This document shows positions 12,992 to 24,668 of a DNA stretch of 64,000 nucleotides, piece after piece. Numbering within the stretch: the first letter of the stretch is position 1; each line of letters opens with the position of its first letter. Origin of the DNA: Symbiodinium natans (lineage: Eukaryota > Sar > Dinophyceae > Suessiales > Symbiodiniaceae); the NCBI GenBank assembly GCA_905221605.1, contig CAJNDS010002301.1, forward strand, positions 77,501-141,500. Reading direction: 5' to 3'. The translations under genes were made by a program, and so were the position numbers. The notes beneath the pieces are model-generated. The model was not told the DNA's origin and did no database searches. It worked only from the letters and a program-made list of their open reading frames with translations.

Positions 12992-13567
12992 TCACAGGAA
13001 GTGCCATTCCTCCGGGTCCATGTCCTCCTCCTCCTCGTCCACAGCCAACCGGTTCTGGAGCGCAGGTGGCGGCAGAACGATCATGTAGGTGCCGATGAAG
13101 AACAATACCCGAATGTGTCCGACATCGGTGTAGACAGGGTAGTAGTACGTGCGCGTCCCCCCGAGCATGTCTGGAAGCTCTTGCTGAATGCAGCCCGCTG
13201 GTCTGAAGCAGAGGTCCCATCGTCGGATACCTGCGTCTGACGCACAGGCGAAGTCCGTGAGCAGAATCTGGCCTGATGTTGTCATTGACCACAATCCTTG
13301 CGATCCCCATGCTCTGCGATTTGTACGGGTGCGGCGAAAAAAGAAGATGCGGCCGTGGAGTGGTGATCGTGCATGCCTTCGCTCTGACTCCAGCAACAAC
13401 CACTCGTCCCTCCTTCCAGAACCCTGGTGGTAAAACTTGAACAAGAAGACCTGATAAGGCGGCATGCTGACGCTTGCCCAGGAAAGGAGGCCGAGTCGAC
13501 AGGCACACTTGGGGGTTTCTTGAGATGGTAGGGAGCGGCGGGCGAGCAGGTTTCGAGAAGGACACAT
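12992..13567 (-). CDS. Hypothetical protein, likely exon(s)
   Basis: A 191-codon minus-strand frame. The C-terminal half is the more convincing part: a hydrophobic and aromatic segment (TYYYPVYTDVGHIRVLFFIG, then YMIVLPPP) followed by an acidic tail (DEEEEDMDPEEW) and a stop. The N-terminal part overlaps other open frames and may be wrong. No family is recognised. The frame contains a hexamer-encoded Ser-Asp pair (CASDAG), as in the neighbouring genes. It is the last gene of the minus-strand block before the 9.9-12.3 kb repeat array. Confidence 0.4.
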   Translation of the reverse strand: MCPSRNLLARRSLPSQETPKCACRLGLLSWASVSMPPYQVFLFKFYHQGSGRRDEWLLLESERRHARSPLHGRIFFFRRTRTNRRAWGSQGLWSMTTSGQILLTDFACASDAGIRRWDLCFRPAGCIQQELPDMLGGTRTYYYPVYTDVGHIRVLFFIGTYMIVLPPPALQNRLAVDEEEEDMDPEEWHFL

Positions 13568-13569
13568 TA

Positions 13570-14600
13570 CAAGAATCCAGGGAACTGCTTGGAGCTGTTG
13601 GTGTCCAATGAGAGTCTCAGACAGTCAGATATTCGCATCCGAGGCTCTGACTGGAGGCAATCTCCGCTGTGGCCAGATTCAGCTCGTGCCTTGGCCCAAA
13701 CTTCACTGAAAAAGCTACACCCCACACCGCGCTGCCCCCGCCCCTGAACTTTCTGACTGGAGGGCGAAGGGAAAACTGAAGGACGCAGGCCCTGTTGTCA
13801 AGGCTACCACCTGGGCTGGTGGCCACTCGGCGGAGGTTGCAGCCTGCGAGAAGCAACAGCTTACGCAGGTGAGGAAAGAGTTTGAAGCAAGCACTTCTGA
13901 CGTGAAACTACTCGCTCAAAAGTCTAAGACATGCAAGGCAGGTATTCCATCATGAACATGCGCACTGCGCAAGCTGCACAGAAGCACCATATTCACACTC
14001 GCAGCACCTTGTCTTTCACCAAAAGGCCTCAGACATTGCTCTCGAACAAGTTGATTCAAGACCAAGGCATCTTAATTTGCAGGGCCCTCTGAGTTTGTCA
14101 GTGGTCAGTCAAGGTCTGACATGTGACATGGGCAGCCAGGCATGAAGGACATATGGTACGACACACGGCAGGTGCAAAAGTCTGCCAGAGGCTGCCACTC
14201 TCTGACGAGTGTCCACACTGCAGTCTCACACTTCAACGTTTCAAGTCGAGACCCCTGAAATCGCAGATCGCGAACGTGGGCTACAGTGCCGAGGGCATGG
14301 CTCTGCATTTGTGCAAGGTCTCAAGTGCCTCGAGCAGGTTTGTCAGAATTGAAAAATGCGACAATGACAAGACTGCAACACAAGCAAGGAAAGAGCAGGG
14401 ATGACAACAACCTGAACATCTCAAGAGTAGTTTCAAGTTTCCTCGCTGTTGCTGCTGCGGTCTGACTGGAGTCCACGGGTGTATCCGAATCCAAGCTCAA
14501 AACCAGACTGTCCGACATAAAGTCACAGTCAGAAACTTCACAATCTTGAGTCTAACAACTCCTCGCATGATTCTGCAGCAAGTTGCAAGGTCCGACTGAC
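13570..14600. other. No supported gene; hexamer-bearing intergenic or intron DNA
   Basis: Only short frames without domains. The TCTGAC word persists here (for example near 13650, 13755, 13890, 14113 and 14461), so its density does not depend on coding. Confidence 0.5.
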
Positions 14601-14609
14601 TTATGCAGT

Positions 14610-16360
14610 CTAACGAGGATGTCCTGGGACAAAATTGAAATACTTCAGATATGTCAAGATCGGGAGGCAGACCTTCACAAGCATGGCAGCACGCATGCCG
14701 TTGCCCAGCATCTCGCGGAGCTCCGACAATGTGTGACGCGAGTAATCCACCTCAGCCGGGTTGAGGCCCAAGCCACGGACCATGTCTGCCTTGTCCATGA
14801 AGCCCTTCTTCTGATAGTTGTACCAAAGGCAACCGGTCGTCAACGTGGCCAGTCCTCCGTCTGACCTGTAGTGGCCCCGGTCCACTGTCTGACTCAAGTC
14901 TGCCAGAGGGTCTGACGTCCCAAGCCCGGCCGACTGCAGCATCATCTCATACACATCGACCTGTGCCCGGTGCCAAGCGCCCATTTCTGTGCCACTGCTG
15001 GCTCTCCTTTTCACCGGGGGCGGCTTCACATCTGACGGTATGCGTTTGGCTTTCACGGCCTTCCTTAGATGAGCCACTCGAAGGACGGACACGCAAAGAC
15101 GGACTGAACGACGACAAGACCATGAAAAACGTCTCAGATTGAAATCACAGTCAGGTACTGTGCTCAAAGATGAGAGTGCCACAGGTTTGTAGTGTTCATC
15201 TGCCGAACAGGTCAGGGTGTGTCGCAAAGTGTTTCGTGAGGCTTCTTTGATGGAAGTGCTGTGACTGTGCAAACAGAGGTGCCAATGGATTAACACTCAA
15301 GAGACACATAATAAAAAAAGTCCTAATGACTGCTGCAGCGGGGGTACCACCGCAGCAAAGGCCCCCGCACGCCTCAGCGAAAAAACGATGGTACTCAGTG
15401 TCGTCCTCCATGACTGACCGTGCTTTCGACACTGGGCCCTTGTCAGACCACGAGAAAGCAGCAGCAGAATGGCGTGGCATTTGGCTGCACATCTCGCTGA
15501 GAATGCTCACCTCGCGAACCCAATCTGACGCAACGAAGTTGCTGTCTGACGAGCCCAACAGGACAACACGTGCACGACTCTCTGACTGAGGCGGCATCGA
15601 CAACCATCGTGGCATGCGTGTAGTCCGGCAAGTCTGACTGGAGAGCTTCTTCGTACCACATCAAGGGGGTCTGACGTCCACCCTTTATGCGAGGCTGCAA
15701 GGCGCCCAAAACATTCTCCAGGACGTAGAACTTCGGCCGGTGTTTCTTCACGAACGCAAGACTTTCAACGAAAGTCTGACACTCTGGCTTGTTCAGGTCG
15801 ATGGGGTCTGACGTGTAACGTTCTGAGTTGGACCTGCTGTTCAGCTTGCAGGAGAAACCGGACACAAATAAGTCCAGGTTCTGCATGCTCGGGTCTGACA
15901 ACTTGCAGCAGCGGTTGTGCACCCAGCACGGCCCGGAACCTCTGACGCTGTACTTGATGTCCTTGAAGATGTGGTCAACGTCGAACGTCTCAGTCTGACG
16001 AAGCATGAACATCGCCGGCGCCTGCTTCATTTCTGACGCGCATACAGACGCAACCTCACCCTTCTTCAGCATCTTGGAGACAACATAGTGAGGCAGACCG
16101 GTGCCATCGCAGCCGCCTGCCATCATCAGAGGCGTCTGACGTCTCAGGCCACCGTCGGTCTGACTCTGCTCCAGTCCGGCGTCTGACAGAAGACTTGCCA
16201 GGAAGGATTGAAGATCGAACTCGTCGTCGGTCCAAACTGTCTGACGGCCCTCGTCACCTGTGTGGCGTGGTTTCTTGGCTGCCGGCCGTTTCATGGCTGC
16301 GGTGGTCTGACCTCGTTTTGGGGCCATGCTGCCTGGGAATTCTCTGACAGGCACTGTCAC
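14610..16360 (-). CDS. C5 cytosine DNA methyltransferase-like protein, with a frame break
   Basis: Transfers methyl from SAM to cytosine if functional. The first reading frame (16360-15443) has an alternative start at 16327 (MAPKRG, Lys-rich). It holds a motif I-like GGCDGTGLPHYV, a motif IV-like loop DLFVSGFSCKLNS (Cys where PCQ enzymes have it), and a motif VI-like KKHRPKFYVLENV. A motif VIII-like PPQSESRARVVLLGSS follows in the +1 frame (15615-15196), so there is a frame break near 15595. About four residues usually lying before motif VIII are missing, which suggests a small deletion or pseudogenisation. A further exon (15070-14660) ends with ELREMLGNGM, like motif X. The first frame holds 17 GTCAGA hexamers, read as QT, SD/SE or VR. 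The GFSCK variety is common in dinoflagellate proteins, some associated with retrotransposons. Confidence 0.65.
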
Positions 16361-16369
16361 TGACTGGGC

Positions 16370-17370
16370 TTAGGGATGCCTTCTGAGCCTCTTATCTCTG
16401 CGGCTTGATGCAGTTCGATTCTGACTCAGTATTAGTAAATAAGACTGACGTCCAGTGATTTCACAACAAGCCACGGCCTGCAGAAAAATGTCCAGCTCCA
16501 AGTCTGCCAAAACAGGACTGGCCTCAAAGCACTGCATCAGCTAGCACACAAGGCATCAAATAACAAGTGAACCCAGGGGTCTGTTCACAAGCCAGCAAAA
16601 CAAAACTCATGATCAGACAGGCCTGGCTGACAGGTCGAAAAACACGTTCACATCATCTGTCTTACTCAGTGTCACCACCAGTGGCAACGAAGTCTCACGC
16701 ACTGCGAGGTTCCAGGCATGAAATCATATGACAGGATAGCACATCCAATCACTTCAGAACTCCAAGTCAGTTCCACTGCAGTCTGACAAGCACAGAAGCT
16801 GGAATGCATGAGCGAGTCAGGATCCACGACAAAAGACATGTATTGAATTCCCCTCTGATTCTGACAGATACGCTGTACACATGCTGAGCTGAGCACTTGT
16901 CTGACATTTCCGCCAGCAAGGTAGCGATGAGCATCACTGCAAGCAGTGGCCTCGGGAGTCATTATGATTATATAATCTGCACTCTCATTCCTAGCGACGC
17001 CCACACCACAAAGGAACATTTGTCAACACAGTGACGTGAATCTGCTGAGTCATGCACTTCCGCGGAAGACGGTCTGACCTGACATTCAAATTTCAAAAGA
17101 GCGAGACAGCAAGTCAGTCTCGGGCCTAAGGTCTGACTCACACACACACACAGACACATATCGTTCTGGAAGCAGAGTGTCAGGCCGATGGTCTCTCGCA
17201 CTTCACCAATCCTGTCCTGTCAAGAGCCGATGCTGCATGACTCCGACCTGCCCTATGCCTTGGAAGAGCTCACAAGCGGCAAGCACTGGCACGAGATTGT
17301 TTCTGCGCTGCCTGCCTCCAAAATTATTTCTGACTGTCACGCACTTTGCGACGACAGTTGGGTGACGAGA
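16370..17370. other. No supported gene
   Basis: Separates two methyltransferase-like segments. It holds scattered TCTGAC words and a short CA run near 17140-17160. Minus-strand frames here lack domains; the stretch could be intergenic or an intron. Confidence 0.45.
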
Positions 17371-17379
17371 ATGACATTG

Positions 17380-17850
17380 TCACATGTCGTTCTCTTTGAC
17401 CAAGGCCATGGTCTGACAGGCTAGGAGCAACATTGTCGCAGCTGTGGGAACTGAGGCCATGTTGGCCAGTGTGTGCGAACTGTATGACGGCTTGCACAGA
17501 CTAAAGTCCAAACAGCAGCCATGCAGGCGGCTCGTCTCGCCCAACGTCATCTGTCTGACATCACGTTTTGTCTTAGTCAGCATTGTACTTCCAGGTGTCA
17601 GAAAAGAAGCCACAGTCTCCAGCCCGGAATCAATGACTCGCACCTTCTTACGAGCTGCATCCATGAACAGCGCACTCTGGTTGGCGGGCTTCATCCTGTC
17701 CAGATACGCGATCGCATCCTGCACTCGTTGCCGCTTCTGGCTGACAAGAACAGGCGGGTCGACTTCATGATTCTCGGCCATGACTGCGTCTGACGCTTCC
17801 TTCACGTTGCTACTCGATGCCGCCGAAGAAGGTCGGGCAGCACCTTGCAC
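17380..17850 (-). CDS. C5 methyltransferase C-terminal-like segment (motifs IX-X)
   Basis: A 156-codon minus-strand frame. After a polar N-terminal half it carries RQMTLGETSRLHGC, matching the motif IX pattern (LTxxExxRLQG), then SSHTLANMASVPTAATMLLL, resembling the motif X pattern (GNAVPxPxxxxL). It lies upstream, in the sense direction, of the methyltransferase-like gene at 14.6-16.4 kb. It therefore cannot be that gene's C-terminus and implies a second copy or the end of the gene to its right. The usual Gly of motif X is replaced. An internal exon or a decayed copy are both possible. Confidence 0.45.
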   Translation of the reverse strand: MQGAARPSSAASSSNVKEASDAVMAENHEVDPPVLVSQKRQRVQDAIAYLDRMKPANQSALFMDAARKKVRVIDSGLETVASFLTPGSTMLTKTKRDVRQMTLGETSRLHGCCLDFSLCKPSYSSHTLANMASVPTAATMLLLACQTMALVKENDM

Positions 17851-18199
17851 GGGGATGTTGCGAACTCAAGGCAGACCCCCTTACACGCAACCCCAGGAAG
17901 GTCATGAGCCACGTCCTGCCTGAGCGAGATTGTTCATGAAGCTCGTCCTTGTCATACTTCTACATTTTCTGCTCTGTCTTGCTGTTGCAACCACCATCAG
18001 AAATCCAATTTTCCAGGCAGCGGTGCAAAGAGGCATTGACGTCTTTCATTTTCTTGATGGTTTCGGAGCCCATGGACGGCTTCTCCTTGTCGCACCACCT
18101 TGGCACACAAAAGTGTATTCGCAACACGCCAATGGACTCTCCACTTCAAGCATGCTGAAACAAACATGGGCACATGTTAGCCCCGATGCACAAACTTAA

Positions 18200-18753
18200 G
18201 CTCATGACAATGCTGTGTCTGACAAGAGACATGCAGATGTAGCCTGTGGAGTCTGACTGCAGCAAAGCGGAGGTCGGAAACCAGTCCTGTAGCTTCAATG
18301 TCTTGCCCTCAAACACTGTGTTGGCATCCACGTCTGACGCAAAGGATAGCTCCATCGCTGTGCCTTTGTTACAAGGCACACTGAAGTGCACCACAACGAC
18401 TGTGGCGGACTTTGTGGCTTCACAGAGGCTTGTCTGACGCAAGAATGCCCAGCTGTCCTTGTTCTTCCAGATTGCGTGTGCCAGCAGCATCGTCTGACAT
18501 TTTTTGCCCGTGATGGTGTCTGACGAGTCTGACTGGTGCCCAAAACTGACCCACGGCATCGGAAACATGGTTTTCACACGAATGCGCAGAGCCTGATCCT
18601 CGTGACCGTGCTCTGACAGCACTCTGGGCAGGAAGTATGGCCGACTCAGGTCTGACAAGAGAGACAACGCGGCTGGCAGCTGATACAGGACGACCTCGTA
18701 ATTTTCTTCGGATGTCCATGCCAGGAGGTCTGACACTGTTTTCACATCCATGG
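18200..18753 (-). CDS. Hypothetical protein exon
   Basis: Reads from MDVKTVSDLLAW near 18751 through a sequence with a convincing globular composition (LYQLPAALSLL, RPYFLPRVLSEHG, KTMFPMPWVSFGHQ) to about LQDWFPTSALL near 18260. Just upstream of the Met, on the minus strand, is a plausible 3' splice site (GTGTGCAG), so this may be an internal exon of the gene that begins near 23.9 kb. Several hexamers fall inside it and encode SD, VR or QT. No family is recognised. Confidence 0.45.
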
Positions 18754-19059
18754 CTGCACACAGAATCGAACAACAAACACTTTCTTTCAGAGCCAAAGCC
18801 CGACTGACAACGACAATGCAAGGACTACAGTGACGAATCTCTTGAACCCCATGTACACTCTGCCACATCAAGGACCAAGGCAATGGCAAGGACACCATTT
18901 TGGCAGCCACAGTCTGTATCTGACGGCCGAGTCTCGAGTCATGATTGTTGTGCACTCTCTGCTGGCATTGCCGGGGTGCCGAACTTGAATGCAACATGTT
19001 TTAGCTGGCAGACTAGTCTTCTGCCCGAAATATTCTGAGGGTATTCAGGATCTTGGCCT

Positions 19060-19660
19060 TTGACCCTACACTATATAAGTGTTCGGGCCGTGACGGTTTT
19101 TCAATGGGGCTCAGTCCTTCGGTTTTCAGGAAGGCATACGCTTGAAGTATCTCTCCTTCTCGAGAAAGCTTATGATATTCCTGCAAACCGAAGGACCGAG
19201 CCCCGGGCCCCGGAAGATTTGTATTGTAGTCCGGAGGCCTCCGTAAGCTACCCCCTTTCCAGATATGATTCGCCTAAGTTAATGAGTCAGTAAGGCATAC
19301 AGAAAACGCGCCAGGCAGATTTTCGGCGATCCTGGAAAGGTCGAGGCTTCAGGCCTGTCTTCAGCATCGACCTTTCCAGGGTCTCCAAAATCTTTTTTTG
19401 GAGGGCTCGTTTTCTTTATGTCCACTTTAAATAAAACTATTCTGATTCCATAGGCGAATCATATCTGGAAAGCGGGTAGTTTACAGAGGCCTCCGGACAT
19501 AGCTATAATTTGGGGTTAAGTTATACAAGTCTTCCGGGGCCCGGGGATCAGTCCTTCGGTTTTCAGGAAGGCGGCCGAAGCTTTCTCGAGAAGGAGAGAT
19601 GCTTGAAGCCTGAAGCCTTGACCTTTCCAGGCTCGGGGACTTTTTTTTATTCAGGGTACT
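19060..19660. repeat. Foldback (inverted-repeat) element, MITE-like
   Basis: Sequence at about 19165-19275 (CTCGAGAAAGC through CCCGGGCCCCGGAAG to CCAGATATGATTCGCCT) is the reverse complement, imperfectly, of about 19450-19600. The ~180-base centre holds its own hairpin (CCTGGAAAGGTCGA against TCGACCTTTCCAGG), and the left arm folds on itself (GGCTCAGTCCTTCGG against CCGAAGGACCGAGCC). It has no TCTGAC words although it lies inside the hexamer-rich block, which suggests a later insertion. Exact ends and target duplication were not resolved. Confidence 0.7.
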
Positions 19661-19998
19661 CGAATGTTTGGCTGGGGGGAAATTATTTCGTAACATTCTG
19701 AATCATGGACATGGCCATTCGCATGTGTCCTCTATCTAGTTCACAGGCCCCCCCTTGAGTCAGAGAATCGCCGAGACGAGATGCTGTGTCTGACACGTTA
19801 AAATCGATGAATCTGACGGTCCGGAGCATGGAGTCTTTCACAGACCTCCTGGCCGTAGAGCAACGAGCACTGCAGGACGAAGGTGACGCCCCTTCGGAAA
19901 TCCTAACATGATCGTATAGTCTATTTCCGCTACTTAGAAATCTATTTCTCACACCCCTGGCACCACTTCTGTCATGTCACCTCGTCATGGCATCACAC

Positions 19999-22900
19999 TC
20001 ACTCCTTGTCGCTGCTGGACGATGACGACTCGGAGTCTGACCCTTCAGCGCGTTTGCGCTTGCCACCAGTCGTCTGACAACCACCACTCGTCTGAGGACC
20101 AGGTGAGTCGGGCATCACCGACGCGTCCAGGCTCGCCGCAGCCCTCGCAGCATCCAGGCGTGCTTCTTCCGCATGGCCGCCTGTCAGACTTCTGACACGG
20201 CTGATCGCTCTGCGAGTGAAGCCATTGTTGACTCCTCTGACAATCTCCACCATAATCTGGAATGTCAGGGATTGGCGCAGTGTGTCTGATTGGCCCGGCA
20301 AGCAAAAGGCCACGTAGGGAACACACTGTCTGGCGGCTTGCAAGGCTGCCAAGCCCGGCCCGGGCGTGAAGTCGATGATCTTCCATGTGGCTGGCCGTCT
20401 GACGCCGTAGAGGTTGTACATCTCCGCCCAAAACATCTCTGACGGAGACCAGGCAAACCAAGTCATGGTTTGGTCTGACTTGACACTTTCCTCCGGCGTC
20501 GTCTCTGGCTCACCGTCCACAGTCTGACTGTCCGCCGCCTCACCCTCAGCCTTTGTGTCTGACTCGTCGCCTTCGTGGTCCTCATCCACCGCGCCGGCAG
20601 CCATGTCGTGCTCCTCCTCTCTGGCGGACACAGCGGTGGAAGTCCCCACTGCCTTCATCATCTGGCTCAGCGTGTCTCGTCTGACAGCAATGCTCGCCTC
20701 CGCACCACTTCGAATGCTGAGGCCTTGGAGGCTGCGCGTGTAGTTGCTCCCCGGCAAGTCAAGGAACTTCCGCGGCCGAGTCTCTGTCTGACACTTTGTC
20801 TTACTGAGGATGAACAAGTTCTCGACAGGATCCGGCAAAGCAATCCGGCCTGTCTTACACGCCTTGGAGGAGTTCTTTCTGACGTAGCCGTCCTTGGTGA
20901 ACTCGAGATTGTTGTAGCAGAGTCTGACTGGCGTGTTCATGAGCTTCTTCGGGTACTCTGAGTCCCCTTTCACAGCCTGTCTGATCTTGGAGTCTGGCAG
21001 GTCGCAGCGGCTAAGACTTTAACTAACACAGACCAGTTAACACAGACCAGTTCAATTAAATTCAACTCGACCCAGGTCTTGGAACGCATGGTGTGCAATC
21101 CAGCTGCCATGCGGGTCATCTTGCTGAAGTTGCTGGGACGGCGGGCATCTTTGAAAAGGAAAATGTCGTTCTTCTGGAAGAGGCTCATCTCATGCCCACC
21201 CCCAATGTGTTTCTTCGGCAGCACCGCTTCCATAACGTTCTTGAAGTGGCTGTCGTCTAACTGCGGCAGCTGCCGCCAAGTCTTGCCAGCTAGGCAAGCA
21301 CGGTCATACCGGCATGTGGAATCATAGATGTACACAGTTCTGTCTTCGGACGCAGCACCCGCAGCCGGCTTTGCGATGTCAGACACCATCTCGAACCATT
21401 TCGTGCTGTCTGGCTCCGACATGAAGGTCACAAAGGATGTCAGACCTCAGTCAGAAGTGCACACAACAGAGCTCGCTACCCCCTCTGCGAGAGACTGACA
21501 GAATCGGAAGCACAAGTCATCTTTGAGGCTGGCACGGGCGGAGGCATACGAGAACATGCTCTGCAGCGCTGACGGCGCAACATTGTTGAAGCTGTCCGTC
21601 GCCAACGGGGGCAGTACCAGCTTTGGGAACCATTCTGACAGCATCTGCATCACAACCTGGTTGTCTGCCACAAGATCCACATTTAGGTGGACTGTCTCTT
21701 CTTTTGGCACCGCCTCATGCACGATGTCAGCAGGCTTGGCCGTGTCTTCCCCCATACGCGCGGTCTCCTGCGAGTCTGACACGGCATCCTCCACCTTCGT
21801 GTCAGGTTTCGGCTCAGGCTTCGGAGGCTGCATCTCCTCTTCATGCAGCTGGAGAACCTTGTCGAGGTCGAAGTAATCCTGCAAAAGCATGACAAGGTCT
21901 TACATGTCCGGCTATCACAGCTCATGACCCCGGAATGCTCCTCCTGCAACAGCTCTGGCGCAGACAACAATGCTTCAGCCGACATGTTGACATCTCTCGC
22001 CAACGATTTGAGCAAGATGTGGTCGGCATTGCCGTCATACAGCATCTGCAAGCCTCGGGTCATACATATAATGATTCAATTCATATTCAAACTCAGACAC
22101 AAGAAACATCATACACATACAGCACTAGACAAGGTAGTGAAAGAAGTGCAGCCAAACAACCCGTCGCAGCGGCCTGCACAGATGGTTTCGCAAACTTCTC
22201 CGAGAAGATTGGCGCCGTTGTCTTGCCAGGATCTGACAGCTCCATTTCCCTGCCACGAGGAAACATCCGATGAAAAGCTGTCCAATTGCCGAAAATCTCG
22301 TTGATCTCCTTGCATTGCAGCTTCCACGAGATGTAGTGGGAGATGCGACGAAGAGCCAAGAACGTCGGTACTGTCTTGCTTTTGGTGTCATCACGGATCG
22401 AGGCCGACAAGGTGTTTCTCAAGAGCCTGATATGGATGCCAGAGACAACGAACTCTAACAGCTTGTTCTGCAATGCCAAGTTCTTGGGCACGGATGTCTT
22501 GCCACAGATAGCATCCAAAGCCGTCCACTTGGCCAGAGGGTGTTGCTTGCTGAAAGCAAACTCCAAGCCGTCCAGCTGGTTTCTGCACTCAGGTGTAAGT
22601 CGTCTGACGATTTTCAGATGACATTCAACAGTCTTGGCACTGATCGACTCCTCGGCAAAATTCACCTTGCTGAACCACTGTGCCACGTCTGCTGCTGTGG
22701 AGGGCTTGTTCTGTCTCTTCAGCGACTCCTGCACTTCGTACGTCTGCAGACACTCCTTGTAGCCGAAGATCTGGCTGTTCAATGCATCTGCCTTCATGTC
22801 CTCCTCCAGCTGTCGTTTGGTCCTGGGTAGTCTGAGACAACACAATGTCTGTCACCGACAGCCTACGACGAATGACAAGAAGAACGATGCAAGAGGTTCA

Positions 22901-23888
22901 TGGCAAGCACGGGCTTCAATTGGGTTACAGCACCTTGCCAGCCGAGAGTCTGACCAAACTCATCATCAGACACCAGCAGCTTGAAGGTGACGGCAACACT
23001 GAGACTGGCCGTCTGGAAAGCCTTGATCGTCTCGTCTTTCTTGCCCCTGCGTGCCTGTGCGAAGGCATACTGCCATGCCATGCGAAACAGACTCTTGTCT
23101 GCCACTTCCCAATCACCAATTTCTGGCGGTTCTGACTTCGAGGTAGCACGGATCCTGAACTGACAGTGCACAGCCAGACACCCAACCTAGAAACAGCAGG
23201 CATAATAAAGAATTCAAACGAGAATCGTCGTAGCGTGCTTTGCCTCGCAAATCTTGCTGGGGTTCACGCCATCTGACGTGCAGAAATGATGCCGATACAT
23301 TCTGAAAACGCTTCCCAGATTGGGCCAGAGACCGTCTGACTCGAATGCCTGGAATGCGAGTTTGAAATTGGAACGAGGGCCGTAAGCAGTCTGACGTGCA
23401 CATTAATGTTCATTCTGACAGCTATCCCAAACCATCCGTCTGACTCAGGCCGGGGCATCCAAGCCCAGCCAATGGAGCGGCACCGTGCACGTGTAGTGGG
23501 CTTTGTTTGCCATGTCTGACTGGTACCTCTTAGTGTCAAACGCATCAATGCCACCGAAGGGCTCGGGTTGAAGGTCTGACGTTTCCATGCTCTCCAAGTA
23601 GTCTAACAGCGGGGACAAGACTTCCTTGGCGACGAGCTTCTGGTTAGTGCTGCCAACCCCTGCACTGTCTGACATCATCTTGGCCACATTGGCAGCCGCA
23701 CGGTCTGACAAAGATTGCCGTGCCTTTGCTGGAGCGGCGGCGGCGTCTGACGGAGCACTGGCATTCATGGACACATCGGGGCGCCCTTGCGCTGCCTTCG
23801 GGGCATTGGCAGCTGGCGGCGACGTCTTACCCTTTGCCCTCACTGCAGTAGCATTCGTCTTCGGTGTGGCCGGTTTTCGCGGTGGCAT
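19999..23888 (-). CDS. Long multi-exon gene with a possible SAM-binding motif; function unknown
   Basis: Starts with MPPRKPATPKTNAT (23888), a Lys/Ala/Pro-rich N-terminus. Likely exons, in sense order, are about 23888-23445, 23163-22863, 22830-22190, 22060-21900, 21876-21455, 21423-21060 and 20990-19999. Individual splice sites were not fixed. The last exon contains TWKIIDFTPGPGLAALQAA followed by VPYVAFC, which resembles motif I of class I SAM-dependent methyltransferases (hydrophobic strand, acidic residue, GxG-type turn). It then has an Arg/Ala-rich helix region and ends in a basic patch plus an acidic Ser tail. An acidic linker rich in E, D and T precedes the motif. Hexamer-encoded SD, QT and VR pairs recur throughout. 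Joining all exons into one gene is inferred from strand, order and spacing. Confidence 0.5.
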
Positions 23889-24214
23889 CTTGCAGCTGAA
23901 GCGGCTCAGCTGTTGTTATCGCCCTGCTGCCCCCGAACTTTGCTTGAGCAAACTGGTCTGACAAGAAAAGCACAATGCTTGCAAAAGAGCCGGCATTCAA
24001 GAGCTCACACATGTGGGCAGTCTCCAACCCGGCAGCATGAGCAGTCTGACTGTTTCATGATGTCACACAGCAGTGGCACACACACACACAAAAGGTTCGG
24101 TCCTGAAAGTCCAATGCCACATTGCCGGTCTGTCGTCACGCCAAAGTCTGTGGCCTGCAAGTGACATACATCTCAACGGGCAACAGACAAAGTATACAGG
24201 CAACATGCTCAAAC

Positions 24215-24445
24215 CCAAGCTGTGGGACGCACTTTGGGCCTCCGGCTTCAGCAGGCCCAAAGTGCGTCCACGGCGCGCCGTGGACGCACTTTGGGGTCCA
24301 TGAGGGGCCTGGCGGACGCGGCGCGCCGTGGACGCACTTTGGATTTTGGGAGGTTTTGGGCTTCATGAGGCCTAAAGTGCGTCCACGGCGTGCCGTGGAC
24401 GCACTTTGGGCCTCCTCAAGCCGGAGGCCCAAAGTGCGTCCCGCG
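24215..24445. repeat. Cluster of palindromes built on AAAGTGCGTCCACGG
   Basis: The unit AAAGTGCGTCCACGG and its complement occur repeatedly. At 24256-24295 they form a perfect 40-base palindrome centred on GGCGCGCC; an incomplete copy lies at about 24322-24345 and a second near-palindrome at about 24375-24415. A broader inverted arrangement pairs the outer GGGACGCACTTTGGGCCTCC with GGAGGCCCAAAGTGCGTCCC. No gene overlaps. Such DNA can extrude as cruciforms and often marks recombination or MITE ends. Confidence 0.85.
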
Positions 24446-24668
24446 GGTTGTCGTGTATCAATGCACAAGACTGGCTTTGGTGCGCTCGTGCCGCTTTTTT
24501 GGTTTCCCCGCGTTTGCCCCTGTCATATTTAGACACATCATGAGAGCTGAGCCCAGCCTCACATGGCTCAGGCTTGAATAAAACAAAGCCCACGCAGTGA
24601 TCATGTGCGATCACTTGCAAAGTCTGGCTGCAAAGCATGGCTGTTGCAGCAGTCTGACTGTCAGCAGG

